Positions 46,901 through 55,669 of a stretch of 64,000 bases of DNA are shown in pieces. The notes beneath the pieces are model-generated. The model was not told where the DNA came from. It saw nothing but the letters and a program-made list of their open reading frames with translations, and did no database searches. Numbering within the stretch: the stretch's first letter is position 1; every line of letters starts with the position of its first letter. The translations under genes and the position numbers were made by a program. Source of the DNA: Peristeroidobacter agariperforans (lineage in GTDB: Bacteria > Pseudomonadota > Gammaproteobacteria > Steroidobacterales > Steroidobacteraceae); assembly GCF_004138335.1 (NCBI RefSeq), contig NZ_RYFW01000005.1:186001-250000 (forward strand). Reading direction: 5' to 3'.

Positions 46901-47799
46901 ACAAGCCGACGCCCTCGGGCAGCGTGCATCGGCGTTGGGACTTTGGTGATCTCGCCGTGGAAGAGTCCGTGCAGCGGCGCGGACTGCGCTTCTCTGTTTT
47001 TCCGACGCTGCGAGATCGCGGTGAAGGCGTCGAGGTGGCCGAGGCTGCGACGCTGGTCGATGCCGAAGGGATGTTGCGCTTGGGCGTCTTGCGGCTCGCC
47101 ACCCTGGCGTTGCCCGAGCAGTTCAAATACGCCCGCAAGCGCTGCTCGGAGCGCAGCGAGCTGATGCTGCTCGCTCAGGGATTGAATAACTCGCGTCCCA
47201 TTGCGGAGGCGCTGGCGGAGAAGTGTTTCGTCGAATGCTTCTTGAGCGAAGAGGGCGCTCTGCCGCGCTCGGCCGCTCAGTTCGATGCGTTGCTGGACAA
47301 GCATCGCGCTCGATTCGGGGAAGTAACCGATCGGGTGATCGAGCACACGGCCTCAGCGCTGCGTGAGTTGCGCAACTCACGCATGAAGCTTACGGCGCTC
47401 GAAGGTGCGATGTTTCAGGCACTGCGCACCGACGTTCAAGCACAACTGCAGATGCTCGTGCCAGGCGATTTCCCGGCGAGCGTGCCGACCGCGCTATGGC
47501 CGCATCTGCCGCGCTACTTCAAGGCGCTGACCCGCCGGCTCGATAAAGCGCCTGGCAATCAGAAGCGCGATGCGGACTTGATGAAACAGATCTCTCCGGC
47601 CACGCAGGCGTATCAACGATTGCGCTCGCAAGCGCCCAAGGGCGAAACGCACCCCGAGCTCGATCGCCTGCAATGGATGATCGAGGAGTTCCGCGTCTCG
47701 CTGTTCGCGCAGGATCTGAAGGCGGTATTGCCGGTGTCAGACAAGCGCATCGCCGATCAGATTGAGCGCGCTCGCATCGAAGTCCAGCGCGCGGCCTAG
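43906..47799 (+). CDS. hrpA: ATP-dependent RNA helicase HrpA
   Basis: DEAH-box helicase of 1297 residues, as long as E. coli HrpA (1300), implicated in mRNA processing and rescue of stalled ribosomes. RecA-like domain 1 holds Walker A CGATGSGKTTQLPK and DEAH in IIDEAHERSLNIDFLLG, then TSATI; domain 2 has ATNVAETSLTVPGI and QRKGRSGREAPG. Helicase-associated and OB-like domains follow, and the long C-terminal DUF3418-type region (about 700-1290) is present. Single gene following the two-component operon. Confidence 0.97.
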   Translation: MTTSYTTALIALRDQLPHTRLADRSRLSRELDRLFARRNPPAEPDGAIANLRQSIEASAATVERLKTLPLRLEYDAALPITAHREEIAKALQTNQLVVVCGATGSGKTTQLPKICMEAGRGAFGLIGHTQPRRIAARAIANRLAEELQTTVGGAVGYQVRFNDRTGPDCRIKLMTDGILLRELENDRLLRRYDTLIIDEAHERSLNIDFLLGVLKRLLPQRPDLRVVITSATIDPQRFAEFFGGAPIIEVSGRSYPVEVRYRPLTGTDEDDDELSLDEGIVAAVQELDRVDRGDVLVFLPGEKQIRDAADALSKARLHGTEVLPLYARLSTRDQEKIFEKHGSRRVVLATNVAETSLTVPGIRHVVDSGLARISRYSVRGKVQRLPIEPISQASADQRKGRSGREAPGICIRLYAEDDFNLRPAFTPPEVLRTNLASVILQMAALELGEPEAFPFVDPPDTRLINDGYRLLQELKAVDDDRRVTSLGRQLSSLPVDPRLGRMLLAASHHSCLAEMLVIASFLAAQDPRERPSDAQAQADQKHAAFADPRSDFVGVLNLWNTYQTQVAELSGSQLRKWCRENFIAFMRAREWQELHRQLSETVKELELKPNSAPADYANLHQAILTGFLGNIGALDEKREYDGARGTRFVIAPGTPLAGKPPKWVVAANLMETTRLYARTVAAVEPQWIESAGAHLIKRSYSEPHWVEDRGFVAAFESVALYGLTLSSRRRINLGNVSPREAQEIFVREALVEGHSRLKADFLKHNRRLRQQVEVMEAKVRRRDILADEQALCDFYLSRLPQTVNSVAALEKWLRTPGHAQQLQMTMADISRRDASEITAQEFPPVLAVTGNELPLEYRFEPGSTSDGVTVVLPKPLLSSAVLGDFSRPIPGWRVETITQLLRSLPKQIRKSFVPVPEHAARAAAEIDESKEFNAAVAEWITRVGGMTVTAEEVAALPLPEHLRVNFRVADLDGKTLAEGRDLAALKRAVRETEAKSGEHKPTPSGSVHRRWDFGDLAVEESVQRRGLRFSVFPTLRDRGEGVEVAEAATLVDAEGMLRLGVLRLATLALPEQFKYARKRCSERSELMLLAQGLNNSRPIAEALAEKCFVECFLSEEGALPRSAAQFDALLDKHRARFGEVTDRVIEHTASALRELRNSRMKLTALEGAMFQALRTDVQAQLQMLVPGDFPASVPTALWPHLPRYFKALTRRLDKAPGNQKRDADLMKQISPATQAYQRLRSQAPKGETHPELDRLQWMIEEFRVSLFAQDLKAVLPVSDKRIADQIERARIEVQRAA

Positions 47800-47838
47800 A
47801 TGTTTTACAGTAGCGGCTGAACATCGCATGGGGGGCTT

Positions 47839-48297
47839 ATGAAGGACGATGTCTGGACCGCATTGCTGATCCTGAGCGCCATCGGCAGCGGTCTCAACGC
47901 CGGTCTGTTCTTCATCTTCTCGAATACCATCATGCGTTCCTTCGACCGCCTGCCAGCCGCCGGCGCGGTCGCGGCCATGAACAGCATCAATCGGGTCATT
48001 CTGAATCCGCTGTTCTTCCTGGTGTTCTTCGGCACCGCGCTGCTGTGCCTGGTGCTGCTGGTGTACCAACTCGATTCACCACTGATCGTGGCAGGTGCAT
48101 TGTTTTATCTGATCGGCTCCATCGGCGTAACGATGGTGTGCAACGTGCCGCTCAACGACAGGCTGGCGAAAGTCTCGCCGTCGGCTGACGACATGGAGAT
48201 GCAGTGGCGCGCGTATCGCTCCCCGTGGACGCGCTGGAATCATGTGAGAACCCTTGCGTGCCTTCTGGCGGCAGCCGCGTTCGTGATCGCCGACTAA
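47839..48297 (+). CDS. DUF1772 (anthrone oxygenase-like) membrane protein
   Basis: Integral membrane protein of 152 residues with four hydrophobic segments, matching the DUF1772 layout: GSGLNAGLFFIFSNTIMRSF, AAMNSINRVILNPLFF, VCNVPLNDRLA and W-x-Y-x-x-P-W-TRWNHVRTLACLL. The Asn, Arg and His residues in these motifs are the conserved set. A few members are called anthrone oxygenases, but most are uncharacterised. A G-rich Shine-Dalgarno precedes ATG 47839. No obvious partner. Confidence 0.85.
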   Translation: MKDDVWTALLILSAIGSGLNAGLFFIFSNTIMRSFDRLPAAGAVAAMNSINRVILNPLFFLVFFGTALLCLVLLVYQLDSPLIVAGALFYLIGSIGVTMVCNVPLNDRLAKVSPSADDMEMQWRAYRSPWTRWNHVRTLACLLAAAAFVIAD

Positions 48298-48318
48298 GAC
48301 CGCTAACGGCTGTGCGTA

Positions 48319-48334
48319 CGGGCTTTCAAGCCCG
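48319..48334. other. Short perfect hairpin
   Basis: CGGGCTT-TC-AAGCCCG, seven-base arms, 22 bases after the DUF1772 stop and without a T-tract. The remaining 200 bases up to the SBP56 gene show only the GGAGG Shine-Dalgarno close to its start. Confidence 0.35.
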
Positions 48335-48544
48335 GAGGATTGCTGGTCTTCCTACGCAGCAGCCCGGCGCCACGAACTTCGCGACGGAGGCAGACCGGGT
48401 CCGCCGGATTGGCCTAGAATGTCCCGCTGCGGAGGTAACGCATTTCTCCTGAAAGATCCCACTCGTCGCGACATCGGTCGACGGGCCGGGCGCATGCATA
48501 TGTCCTCCGGTGCACGCACGTGCCTCGACCGCTACGGAGGCGCC

Positions 48545-49933
48545 ATGGCAACCTGGACACCCGATCCGACGTTCTATCCATCCGCGCGGATGGCGATGCA
48601 GGCTCCGGCCGAGAAGCTTGCCTACATGGCCATTCTCAATATCGAGGGCACCGAGCCCGATGCGCTCGGTGTCGTCGATCTCGATCCGCAATCATCGAAT
48701 TACGGCGAGCTCATCAATCGCATCCCGATGCCGCAAGCCGGCGATGAGCTGCATCACTTCGGCTGGAATGCCTGCAGCTCCGCGCTGTGTCCTTACGCAC
48801 CGCATCCGCATGTCGAGCGGCGCTATCTGATCGTGCCGGGGTTGCGCTCCTCGCGCATCCACATTCTCGACACCAAACCTGATCCGCGCGCACCGCAGAT
48901 CGTCAAGGTGATCGAGCCGGGCGAAGTTCATCGGCGCGCGGGGTACTCGCGTCCGCACACGCTGCATTGCGGACCGGAAGGAATTTATGTGAGCGCGCTC
49001 GGCGCCCCGGATGGCGAGGGCCCGGGCGGCATCTTTCTGCTCGATCACGATGCGTTCGACGTGCTCGGACGCTGGGAAGTGGACCGCGGCCCGCAGCAGC
49101 TCGCATATGACTTCGCGTGGCATCTCGGTCATGACGTGCAGATCACCAGCGAATGGGGCACGCCCAACATGATCGAGAACGGGCTAGTGCCGGAGCTGCT
49201 GCTCAACTCGAAGTATGGGCATCAGTTGCACGTGTGGGATCTGCGTCGGCGCAAGCACGTGCAGGCGATCGATCTGGGCGCGGAACAGCAACTCGTGCTC
49301 GAGCTGCGCCAGGCGCGCGACCCGACCAAGGCATACGGTTTCGCCGGCGTGGTGATCAGTCTGAAGGATTTGTCCTCGTCCGTTTGGCTGTGGCATCGCT
49401 CGAATGGCCAGTGGGCCGCACAGAAGGTGATCGAGATTCCGGCGGAAGCCGCGGAGCCCGATCAACTGCCGCCGTTGTTGAAAGGCTTCAAGGCAGTGCC
49501 GCCGCTCATCGCGGATATCAATCTGTCGCTCGATGATCGATTCTTGTACGTGTCGTGCTGGGGCACGGGTGACTTCCGTCAATACGACGTGTCAGATCCG
49601 TTTCATCCGCGCCTCACCGGCTCGGTCCGACTGGGTGGCATCGTGAATCATTCGCCGCATCCGGCCAGCGGGCCGCTGAACGGCGGGCCACAGATGGTCG
49701 AAGTAAGTCGCGACGGCCGGCGCGTTTATTTCACCAACGGGCTGTATCGCGCCTGGGACGCGCAGTTCTATCCGGAAGGGATCCAAGGCTGGATGGTGAA
49801 GTGCGACGCGGACCCGAACGGCGGGCTGAAGCTCGATCCGGAATTCTTCCTGCCGGCGGAGGAAGGCTTCCGCACACATCAAATTCGCCTGGAGGGTGGG
49901 GACTCGTCGTCGGACACGTTCTGCTATCCATGA
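48545..49933 (+). CDS. SBP56 family protein, probable methanethiol oxidase
   Basis: Beta-propeller protein of 462 residues of the selenium-binding protein 56 family; bacterial members (MtoX) and human SELENBP1 oxidise methanethiol to formaldehyde, sulfide and peroxide. Hallmarks seen: HHFGWNACSSALCPYAPH with the conserved cysteines, RPHTLHCGPEGIYVSALG, GPQQLAYDFAWHL, TSEWGTPN, and HPHxx-type metal-site histidines near NHSPHPASGPLNGGPQMVEV. ATG 48545 follows a GGAGG; upstream in-frame starts lie in non-conserved sequence. No signal peptide is seen, whereas several MtoX enzymes are periplasmic. The next gene, a membrane protein, begins 13 bases after the stop. Confidence 0.9.
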   Translation: MATWTPDPTFYPSARMAMQAPAEKLAYMAILNIEGTEPDALGVVDLDPQSSNYGELINRIPMPQAGDELHHFGWNACSSALCPYAPHPHVERRYLIVPGLRSSRIHILDTKPDPRAPQIVKVIEPGEVHRRAGYSRPHTLHCGPEGIYVSALGAPDGEGPGGIFLLDHDAFDVLGRWEVDRGPQQLAYDFAWHLGHDVQITSEWGTPNMIENGLVPELLLNSKYGHQLHVWDLRRRKHVQAIDLGAEQQLVLELRQARDPTKAYGFAGVVISLKDLSSSVWLWHRSNGQWAAQKVIEIPAEAAEPDQLPPLLKGFKAVPPLIADINLSLDDRFLYVSCWGTGDFRQYDVSDPFHPRLTGSVRLGGIVNHSPHPASGPLNGGPQMVEVSRDGRRVYFTNGLYRAWDAQFYPEGIQGWMVKCDADPNGGLKLDPEFFLPAEEGFRTHQIRLEGGDSSSDTFCYP

Positions 49934-49946
49934 CGCGGCGCTGACC

Positions 49947-50603
49947 GTGAACGCGCTATGGCCGTGGGTGGCGCTCGCGGGCTTGGGCGCCTTTCACGGC
50001 CTGAACCCTGCGATGGGCTGGCTGTTCGCCGTCGCACTCGGCCTTCAGCGTGAAAGCCGGGCGGCCGTGCTCCAGGCATTGTTGCCGATCGCAGCGGGCC
50101 ACGCGTTGTCGGCTGCGGCGGTGATCGTGGCGATCAGTGTGTTGCGCATCTTCTTCGATATCACTGCACTGGAGATGAGCGCGGCGGTCGCGCTCATCGC
50201 CTTCGGTCTGTATCGTTTGTTCGCTCGTCACCGCGGGCGCGCGGGAATGCAGGTGAGCGGCGCTCAACTCCTGCTGTGGTCGTTTCTGATGGCGACAGCG
50301 CATGGCGCAGGTCTCATGTTGATCCCGGTGCTGTTGGGCATGCCCCTCGGCGACGCGCATAGCGAGCACTCGCATCACGTGGCGGCATTCTCGTCGCTCC
50401 TCGGACCCTCTGCCGGAACCGCCCTCGCAGTCCTCGGCGTCCACACGTTTGCCATGCTTGCCGCGGCTGGCGCGGTCGCCATCGTGGTCTATGAGTGGGC
50501 AGGTCTCGCCTTCCTTCGTCGCAGCTGGATCAATATCGATCTCATCTGGGTGTTCGCATTGGTCGGCGCGGGAGTCATTCTGTTCGTCATGGCGTTGCGA
50601 TGA
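49947..50603 (+). CDS. Polytopic membrane protein next to SBP56
   Basis: Protein of about 218 residues from GTG 49947 (longer in-frame starts overlap the SBP56 gene). About six hydrophobic segments; the first carries GAFHGLNPAMGWLFAVALGL, and a His-rich loop GDAHSEHSHHVAAF lies in the middle. HGLNPAMGW is reminiscent of NicO/HupE-type metal transporters and TauE-like exporters, without a firm match. The His-rich loop suggests metal handling, which would fit copper supply to an SBP56 oxidase. This is context-based inference. Confidence 0.65.
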   Translation: MNALWPWVALAGLGAFHGLNPAMGWLFAVALGLQRESRAAVLQALLPIAAGHALSAAAVIVAISVLRIFFDITALEMSAAVALIAFGLYRLFARHRGRAGMQVSGAQLLLWSFLMATAHGAGLMLIPVLLGMPLGDAHSEHSHHVAAFSSLLGPSAGTALAVLGVHTFAMLAAAGAVAIVVYEWAGLAFLRRSWINIDLIWVFALVGAGVILFVMALR

Positions 50604-50706
50604 CGAGCGGACGCCCGGCCAGCAACTCCTGCAGCGACGACATTCAGCATCAAGATAGCCTACGATTCCGGCGACGTCTTGGATCGGATTGACTCCACAA
50701 AGGTAG

Positions 50707-53091
50707 ATGACGAAGCTGATGAACGCTACGAGCAGCCCTGGCGAGAGGACTCGATCGAGGCGTGCAGCGGAAATGACGTTGGCATTGTTGATCGCGCCGA
50801 CGCTCGCGGTTGCGCAAGTGCCCTCAGCCAGCGGTCTTGATGAAGTCGTCGTCACGGCGCGTCGAACCGAAGAGCCACTGCAGAAGACGCCGGTCGCCGT
50901 CACCGCATTGACGATGGAGCAGCTGGAGGCGCGTTCGGCTAAGGACCTGCGCGATATCGGCCGGTTCACGCCCAACGTGTTCATGACGAACACCGGAGGC
51001 CAGAACCCCGATACGATTGCCATGTTCATTCGTGGCGTGGGCCTTTCCGATCACTTGGTCACGGCGGATCCGGGCGTCGGTCTCTATGTCGACGGCGTGT
51101 ACTACGCGCGCGCCGATGGAGCTGTCCTCGATTTGGTCGACGTCGAGCGCATCGAAGTTCTCCGTGGGCCGCAAGGGACGCTGTTCGGCAAGAACACCGC
51201 CGGCGGCGCCATCAACGTCATCAGCAATCCCCCGGACCCGGACGGAGGCGGATTGTTGTCCCTGACGGCAGGCAACGTCGGCCAGTTCGAGGCGCGCGGC
51301 ACTGGGAGTGTTCCGCTCGCGGACAATCTCACCCTGGGGTTGAGCGGTCTCAAGAAACGTCGGGGGTGTCTCGCCCGCCGGATGTACGACGACGCCTGTG
51401 TCGGCAGCGTCGACCGCCTCGGCGGTCGCGGTTACCTGCGATGGACGGCGAGTCCCGACCTGACTGTCGACATCATTGGCGACACCACGACCGGCCGCTC
51501 TCACATGCTGCCGAACCATCCGGCCGGTTACGATCCGAACCAGGCCTTCTTCGCGACTTACAACGGCCTGGTCGCGGCCGGCCAGATTCCTGGGGGAATA
51601 CCGTTTAGCGACACAACACCGGGAGTGAATCCGGGCCGCTATGCAACTTCCGGGCGGGCGCCAACGGAAAATCCGTTGGATGCGTATGGCGTGTCGGTGA
51701 ACATCGAATACCGCACTGGCAATGCGACACTGCATTCGATCACTGCCTATCGTGAGGTCTCCTCGATGGCCTTCGAAAACGGCGGTGGCGGCACCGGTGC
51801 GATCTACGACCCGGCGGTGTCTTACAGCTACAGGAAGTCGCACTGGTTCAGTCAGGAATTGCGCATCGACGGCGAGACCTTGGCGGATCGCCTCGCGTAC
51901 GTAGGCGGGCTGTACTACTTCGGTGAACGCGGTGCGACCAACGATGCCTATGCGTTCTTTGCTCCGCTGCAGGCGGGTTGGGTGAACTTCAACAACCAGG
52001 AAACCGATTCTTACGCAGCATTCGTGCACGGTTCATACAAAATCTCCGACCGCCTGCACGTAAGCGCGGGCGTCCGCTACACGCGCGAAACCAAGGAGTG
52101 GAGCGTCAGGTATGCGCAATTCAGCAACTTTGCTTCGGCCGCGTTCGATCCGAACATGCAGATGCGATCTCTCGTTCGCGGCAACGGTGCGGGCATCCCC
52201 AACGAGTTGAATGCCGATGCCGCATCCACCGCGCCATTGCAGCGCCGGGGCACCTGGACACCCGTTACGCCGCGATTCGGCGTGGACTTCCAGGCAACGC
52301 CCGATCTGCTGCTCTTCGCCAGTGTCGCGCGGGGATCGCGCTCCGGCGGTTTCAATGGCCGTGCGACCTCGGCTGTCGCCACGACACCCTACGACCCGGA
52401 GTTTGCGCTCACCTACGAGATCGGCGAGAAAGCCGAGTTCCTGGATAGACACATCCGCCTCAACGCGACCGCTTTCTCTACAGACTACAAAGATCTGCAG
52501 CAGACGGTGGCGGCGTGCATCCGTTTGCCCAACGGCGAGTGTCGTATCGATAAGGAGGGGCTCGCGTTTTCACCGTTCGTGACGAATGCGGCGGCCGCGC
52601 GCATCTACGGTGGCGAGCTGGAGGTGGTGGTGCTCGGACCGAAAGCGGCACGCCTGGAGGCGACGGCGGGCTACATGAACGCGAAGTTCACGAGTGTCGA
52701 TTCGGCCGCGACCGTGGCAACGGGATTATCGACGAGGAGCGTCGTGCCTTTCGTCCCGAAGTGGACCAGCGCGCTTGCCGCTCAGTACGCAATGAACTTT
52801 GGGCACGGCTCACTGACGCCGCGCGTGGACTACACCTGGCGCAGCGAAGTTGCGTTCAACATCAATCCGGGGCCTTACGGCGTGCAGGGCCCGATCGGCC
52901 TGATCAATTCGACGCTCACGTACCTCGATTCCGGCGATCGCTGGGGCGCGCAGCTGTATGTCCGGAACCTTGCTGACAAGCAGTATGCTCTCTGGATCAA
53001 CGAGTTCAGCCATGTCGTCGGCGGCCCAGGCGGCGCGGTGACAGTCGCCGACCCGCGGGAATACGGGCTGACCGTGACGTACAGGTTCTGA
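50707..53091 (+). CDS. TonB-dependent outer-membrane receptor
   Basis: Outer-membrane importer of 794 residues. The N-terminus has a signal segment (AAEMTLALLIAPTLAVAQ), then TonB-box-like LDEVVVTARRTEEPL, a plug domain with IEVLRGPQGTLFGKNTAGG (about 145-163), and a barrel ending VTVADPREYGLTVTYRF, the C-terminal aromatic. Cys residues occur in two external-type loops (RGCLARRMYDDACVG and AACIRLPNGECR), probably disulfide pairs. ATG 50707 was used; 50719 is an alternative. No catabolic or regulatory gene is directly linked. Substrate unknown. Confidence 0.93.
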   Translation: MTKLMNATSSPGERTRSRRAAEMTLALLIAPTLAVAQVPSASGLDEVVVTARRTEEPLQKTPVAVTALTMEQLEARSAKDLRDIGRFTPNVFMTNTGGQNPDTIAMFIRGVGLSDHLVTADPGVGLYVDGVYYARADGAVLDLVDVERIEVLRGPQGTLFGKNTAGGAINVISNPPDPDGGGLLSLTAGNVGQFEARGTGSVPLADNLTLGLSGLKKRRGCLARRMYDDACVGSVDRLGGRGYLRWTASPDLTVDIIGDTTTGRSHMLPNHPAGYDPNQAFFATYNGLVAAGQIPGGIPFSDTTPGVNPGRYATSGRAPTENPLDAYGVSVNIEYRTGNATLHSITAYREVSSMAFENGGGGTGAIYDPAVSYSYRKSHWFSQELRIDGETLADRLAYVGGLYYFGERGATNDAYAFFAPLQAGWVNFNNQETDSYAAFVHGSYKISDRLHVSAGVRYTRETKEWSVRYAQFSNFASAAFDPNMQMRSLVRGNGAGIPNELNADAASTAPLQRRGTWTPVTPRFGVDFQATPDLLLFASVARGSRSGGFNGRATSAVATTPYDPEFALTYEIGEKAEFLDRHIRLNATAFSTDYKDLQQTVAACIRLPNGECRIDKEGLAFSPFVTNAAAARIYGGELEVVVLGPKAARLEATAGYMNAKFTSVDSAATVATGLSTRSVVPFVPKWTSALAAQYAMNFGHGSLTPRVDYTWRSEVAFNINPGPYGVQGPIGLINSTLTYLDSGDRWGAQLYVRNLADKQYALWINEFSHVVGGPGGAVTVADPREYGLTVTYRF

Positions 53092-53098
53092 TGGGTAG

Positions 53099-54073
53099 CT
53101 ACCGATCTCGCGTGCGGTCAATGGCGCTGACCAACGAATACAAGCTGCCAAGCAGGGGCATCGGAAGATTCAGCTCCTGCCCTTTACGCAGCGCATAGCC
53201 GAGTGTTTCATGGATTTCGAGCGGACGCGCTGCGAGTAGATCCTGCAGTGACGACATGCGATGCTCCGGCGCCTTCGTCTGATAATCGGCGCCGACTCTC
53301 TGCACCGCTGCGACCGCTTGAGCCTCGGTGCCATTCATCACCAAGCCCAGCGGCAAGATGGCTCGATCTTCAGTCAACGCGATGCCGAGCGCACGGGCGA
53401 GCGAACCGAGCTCGCGCGTCAGTCGCGCGATCAGCAGCGCTGCATCGGGATCGGACAAGAATTTCCAGGTGGCGACCCGCGTCGTGAGCGACAAGCTCAC
53501 GAAGCCCACCCAGCCGACGAATTTGCTCCACTCACGAGAGACGATGTCTGGAACAAGTGTGGCGCGCACGCCGGCATCGTCGATGGTCTTCACGATGCCA
53601 CGAGCCGTATCGCTCATCGCGCCATCCAGTTCCCCAATGAATAAATTCACATTGCGTGTGAACAGCACCTCGCCGGAGGCGAGCAATTCGCCGCTCGTGT
53701 CGGCGAGCGCGCCGAGCGTACGCTCGCGTCCGTAGGTCTGCGACAGCAGCTCATCTTTCATGACGCCGTTCTGAATCGACACCGCACGATCGACCTGCAC
53801 GTGTCGCAGCGACGCCATCGTCTGCTCGGATCCCGGCGTCTTGGTAGCAATGATGAGCGTGCCGGTTTCGCGCACTTGAGCCGGATCCGTGACAACTTCA
53901 ACCGGCATGGAGATCTCGCTGAGCCCCTTGATCCGAAGCCCTTGCTCTCGCAGTTGCTGAGCGCGCTGTCCGCGGGCGAGCAGGGCGACCGAGCGGCCGT
54001 TGCGAAGCAGATGAGCGGCCAGGATGGAACCGAGCGCGCCGGCGCCCACGATCGCGAACTCACTACGTGCCAC
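53099..54073 (-). CDS. Ketopantoate reductase family protein (divergent)
   Basis: NADP-type oxidoreductase of 324 residues of the PanE/ApbA family. The N-terminal Rossmann motif IVGAGALGSILAAHLL, the QNG motif (SIQNGVMKDE) and the C-terminal catalytic Glu region (LEIHETLG) are present. The central block reads WSKFVGWVGFVSLSL: the catalytic Lys is kept, but the two Asn found four and eight residues later in true PanE are Trp and Val here. So ketopantoate is probably not the substrate. The start is GTG 54073 with GGGAG upstream. It lies 74 bases downstream of the lysine-degradation pair on the same strand. Confidence 0.82.
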   Translation of the reverse strand: MARSEFAIVGAGALGSILAAHLLRNGRSVALLARGQRAQQLREQGLRIKGLSEISMPVEVVTDPAQVRETGTLIIATKTPGSEQTMASLRHVQVDRAVSIQNGVMKDELLSQTYGRERTLGALADTSGELLASGEVLFTRNVNLFIGELDGAMSDTARGIVKTIDDAGVRATLVPDIVSREWSKFVGWVGFVSLSLTTRVATWKFLSDPDAALLIARLTRELGSLARALGIALTEDRAILPLGLVMNGTEAQAVAAVQRVGADYQTKAPEHRMSSLQDLLAARPLEIHETLGYALRKGQELNLPMPLLGSLYSLVSAIDRTRDR

Positions 54074-54147
54074 TTGAAGTCTCCCATCGACACCACGGAG
54101 GCGGGCAGGCTATCAAGCCTGCCCGCGCCTTGCTGATGAGATTGGGA

Positions 54148-55668
54148 TCAGCCCATCACTTTGAAATCGATGCCTTGCGCAAGTGGCAGCTCGCGGCTCC
54201 AGTTGATGGTGTTCGTCTGGCGTCGCATGTACGCCTTCCAGCTGTCGGAGCCGGACTCGCGTCCGCCGCCGGTATCCTTCTCGCCGCCAAACGCGCCACC
54301 AATCTCCGCGCCCGACGTGCCGATATTCACGTTGGCGATGCCGCAGTCGCTGCCCAACGCCGACAGGAATTTTTCGGCGTGACGCACGTTGTCGGTGAAG
54401 ATCGCCGACGACAGGCCGTGATGCGAGGAGTTATGCATGGCGATGGCGTCGTCGAGCGCCTGATACTCGATGAGATACAGGATGGGCGCGAACGTCTCGG
54501 TCTGCACGATCTCCCAATCCGCGCGTGCCCGAATGATGGTGGGCTCGACGAAGTTGCCTGGCGGCTTGGCCTTGCCACCACACAGCACCGTGCCGCCTGC
54601 ACGCTGTGCTTTCTCGATGGCCTGCAGATAGCGCTGCACCGAGGCGTCGTCGATGAGCGGGCCCATCAACGTCTCGGCCTTCAACGGATCGCCAATGCGC
54701 ACTTGCGAGTAGGCTCGGAGCAGTCGCTGCTCCAGCTCCTTCGAGCGCGACTCGTGCACGAACACACGACGCGTGCTGGTGCAGCGCTGGCCTGCTGTGC
54801 CGACGGCGCCGAATACAATCGAAGGCACGGCGAGATCGAGGTTCGCGAACTCATCGACGATGATGCCGTTGTTGCCGCCGAGCTCGAGCAGGCTTTTGCC
54901 GAGCCGGGCGGCGACGCGCTCGCCGACTTTGCGACCGACCGCCGTCGAGCCGGTGAACGACACGAGATCCACGCGACGATCCTCGACCAGCTTCTCCGCC
55001 AGCTCGTTGCCTGCGATCAGGAGCTGAAAGATGGCGGGAAAACCGTGCCGTTCGAGCACGCGATTCACCAGCTTCTGCACGGCGATGGCGCACAGCGGCG
55101 CCTTGGGCGAGGGCTTCCAGATACTCACATCGCCACAGATCGCCGCGAGAAACGCATTCCACGACCACACCGCGACCGGAAAGTTGAAGGCGCTGATGAT
55201 TCCGACGATGCCAAGCGGATGCCACTGCTCATACATGCGATGGAACGGCCGTTCCGAGTGCATGGTCTGGCCATACAGCATGCGCGACTGCCCGACCGCG
55301 AAGTCGCCGATGTCGATCATCTCCTGTACTTCGCCATCGCCCTCGGCTTTGATCTTGCCGACCTCGAGCGTCACGAGACTGCCGAGCGCGCTCTTGTGCT
55401 TGCGCAGCTCCTCCGACACCAGACGAATGGCTTCGCCACGCTTCGGCGCCGGCACGACCTTCCATTGATCGAACACACGGCGCGAGGAAACGAGAATGCG
55501 CTCGTAGTCCGCCACGGTCGCGCCGCGCACCCGGCCCAATAGATCGCCTGTCGTCGGGTTCACCGAAGCGATCAGCGGGCCTGAGGTGTCGTTCGACCAG
55601 CCGCCGTCGCCCGACCAGGCGCCGGAGTTCGTTTCACTCAAATCCAGGGACGAGAATATTTCGCGCAT
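54148..55668 (-). CDS. amaB: Aminoadipate-semialdehyde dehydrogenase (ALDH7 type)
   Basis: NAD-dependent aldehyde dehydrogenase of 506 residues of the ALDH7A1/AmaB group, oxidising 2-aminoadipate 6-semialdehyde (or its cyclic form piperideine-6-carboxylate) to aminoadipate. Active-site Cys is in [12 protein letters not shown], the general-base Glu in [12 protein letters not shown], and the Asn in [34 protein letters not shown] is the ALDH7-specific C-terminal stretch. It begins one base after the saccharopine dehydrogenase stop, without its own Shine-Dalgarno, so translation is probably coupled. Confidence 0.92.
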   Translation of the reverse strand: MREIFSSLDLSETNSGAWSGDGGWSNDTSGPLIASVNPTTGDLLGRVRGATVADYERILVSSRRVFDQWKVVPAPKRGEAIRLVSEELRKHKSALGSLVTLEVGKIKAEGDGEVQEMIDIGDFAVGQSRMLYGQTMHSERPFHRMYEQWHPLGIVGIISAFNFPVAVWSWNAFLAAICGDVSIWKPSPKAPLCAIAVQKLVNRVLERHGFPAIFQLLIAGNELAEKLVEDRRVDLVSFTGSTAVGRKVGERVAARLGKSLLELGGNNGIIVDEFANLDLAVPSIVFGAVGTAGQRCTSTRRVFVHESRSKELEQRLLRAYSQVRIGDPLKAETLMGPLIDDASVQRYLQAIEKAQRAGGTVLCGGKAKPPGNFVEPTIIRARADWEIVQTETFAPILYLIEYQALDDAIAMHNSSHHGLSSAIFTDNVRHAEKFLSALGSDCGIANVNIGTSGAEIGGAFGGEKDTGGGRESGSDSWKAYMRRQTNTINWSRELPLAQGIDFKVMG

Positions 55669-55669
55669 A

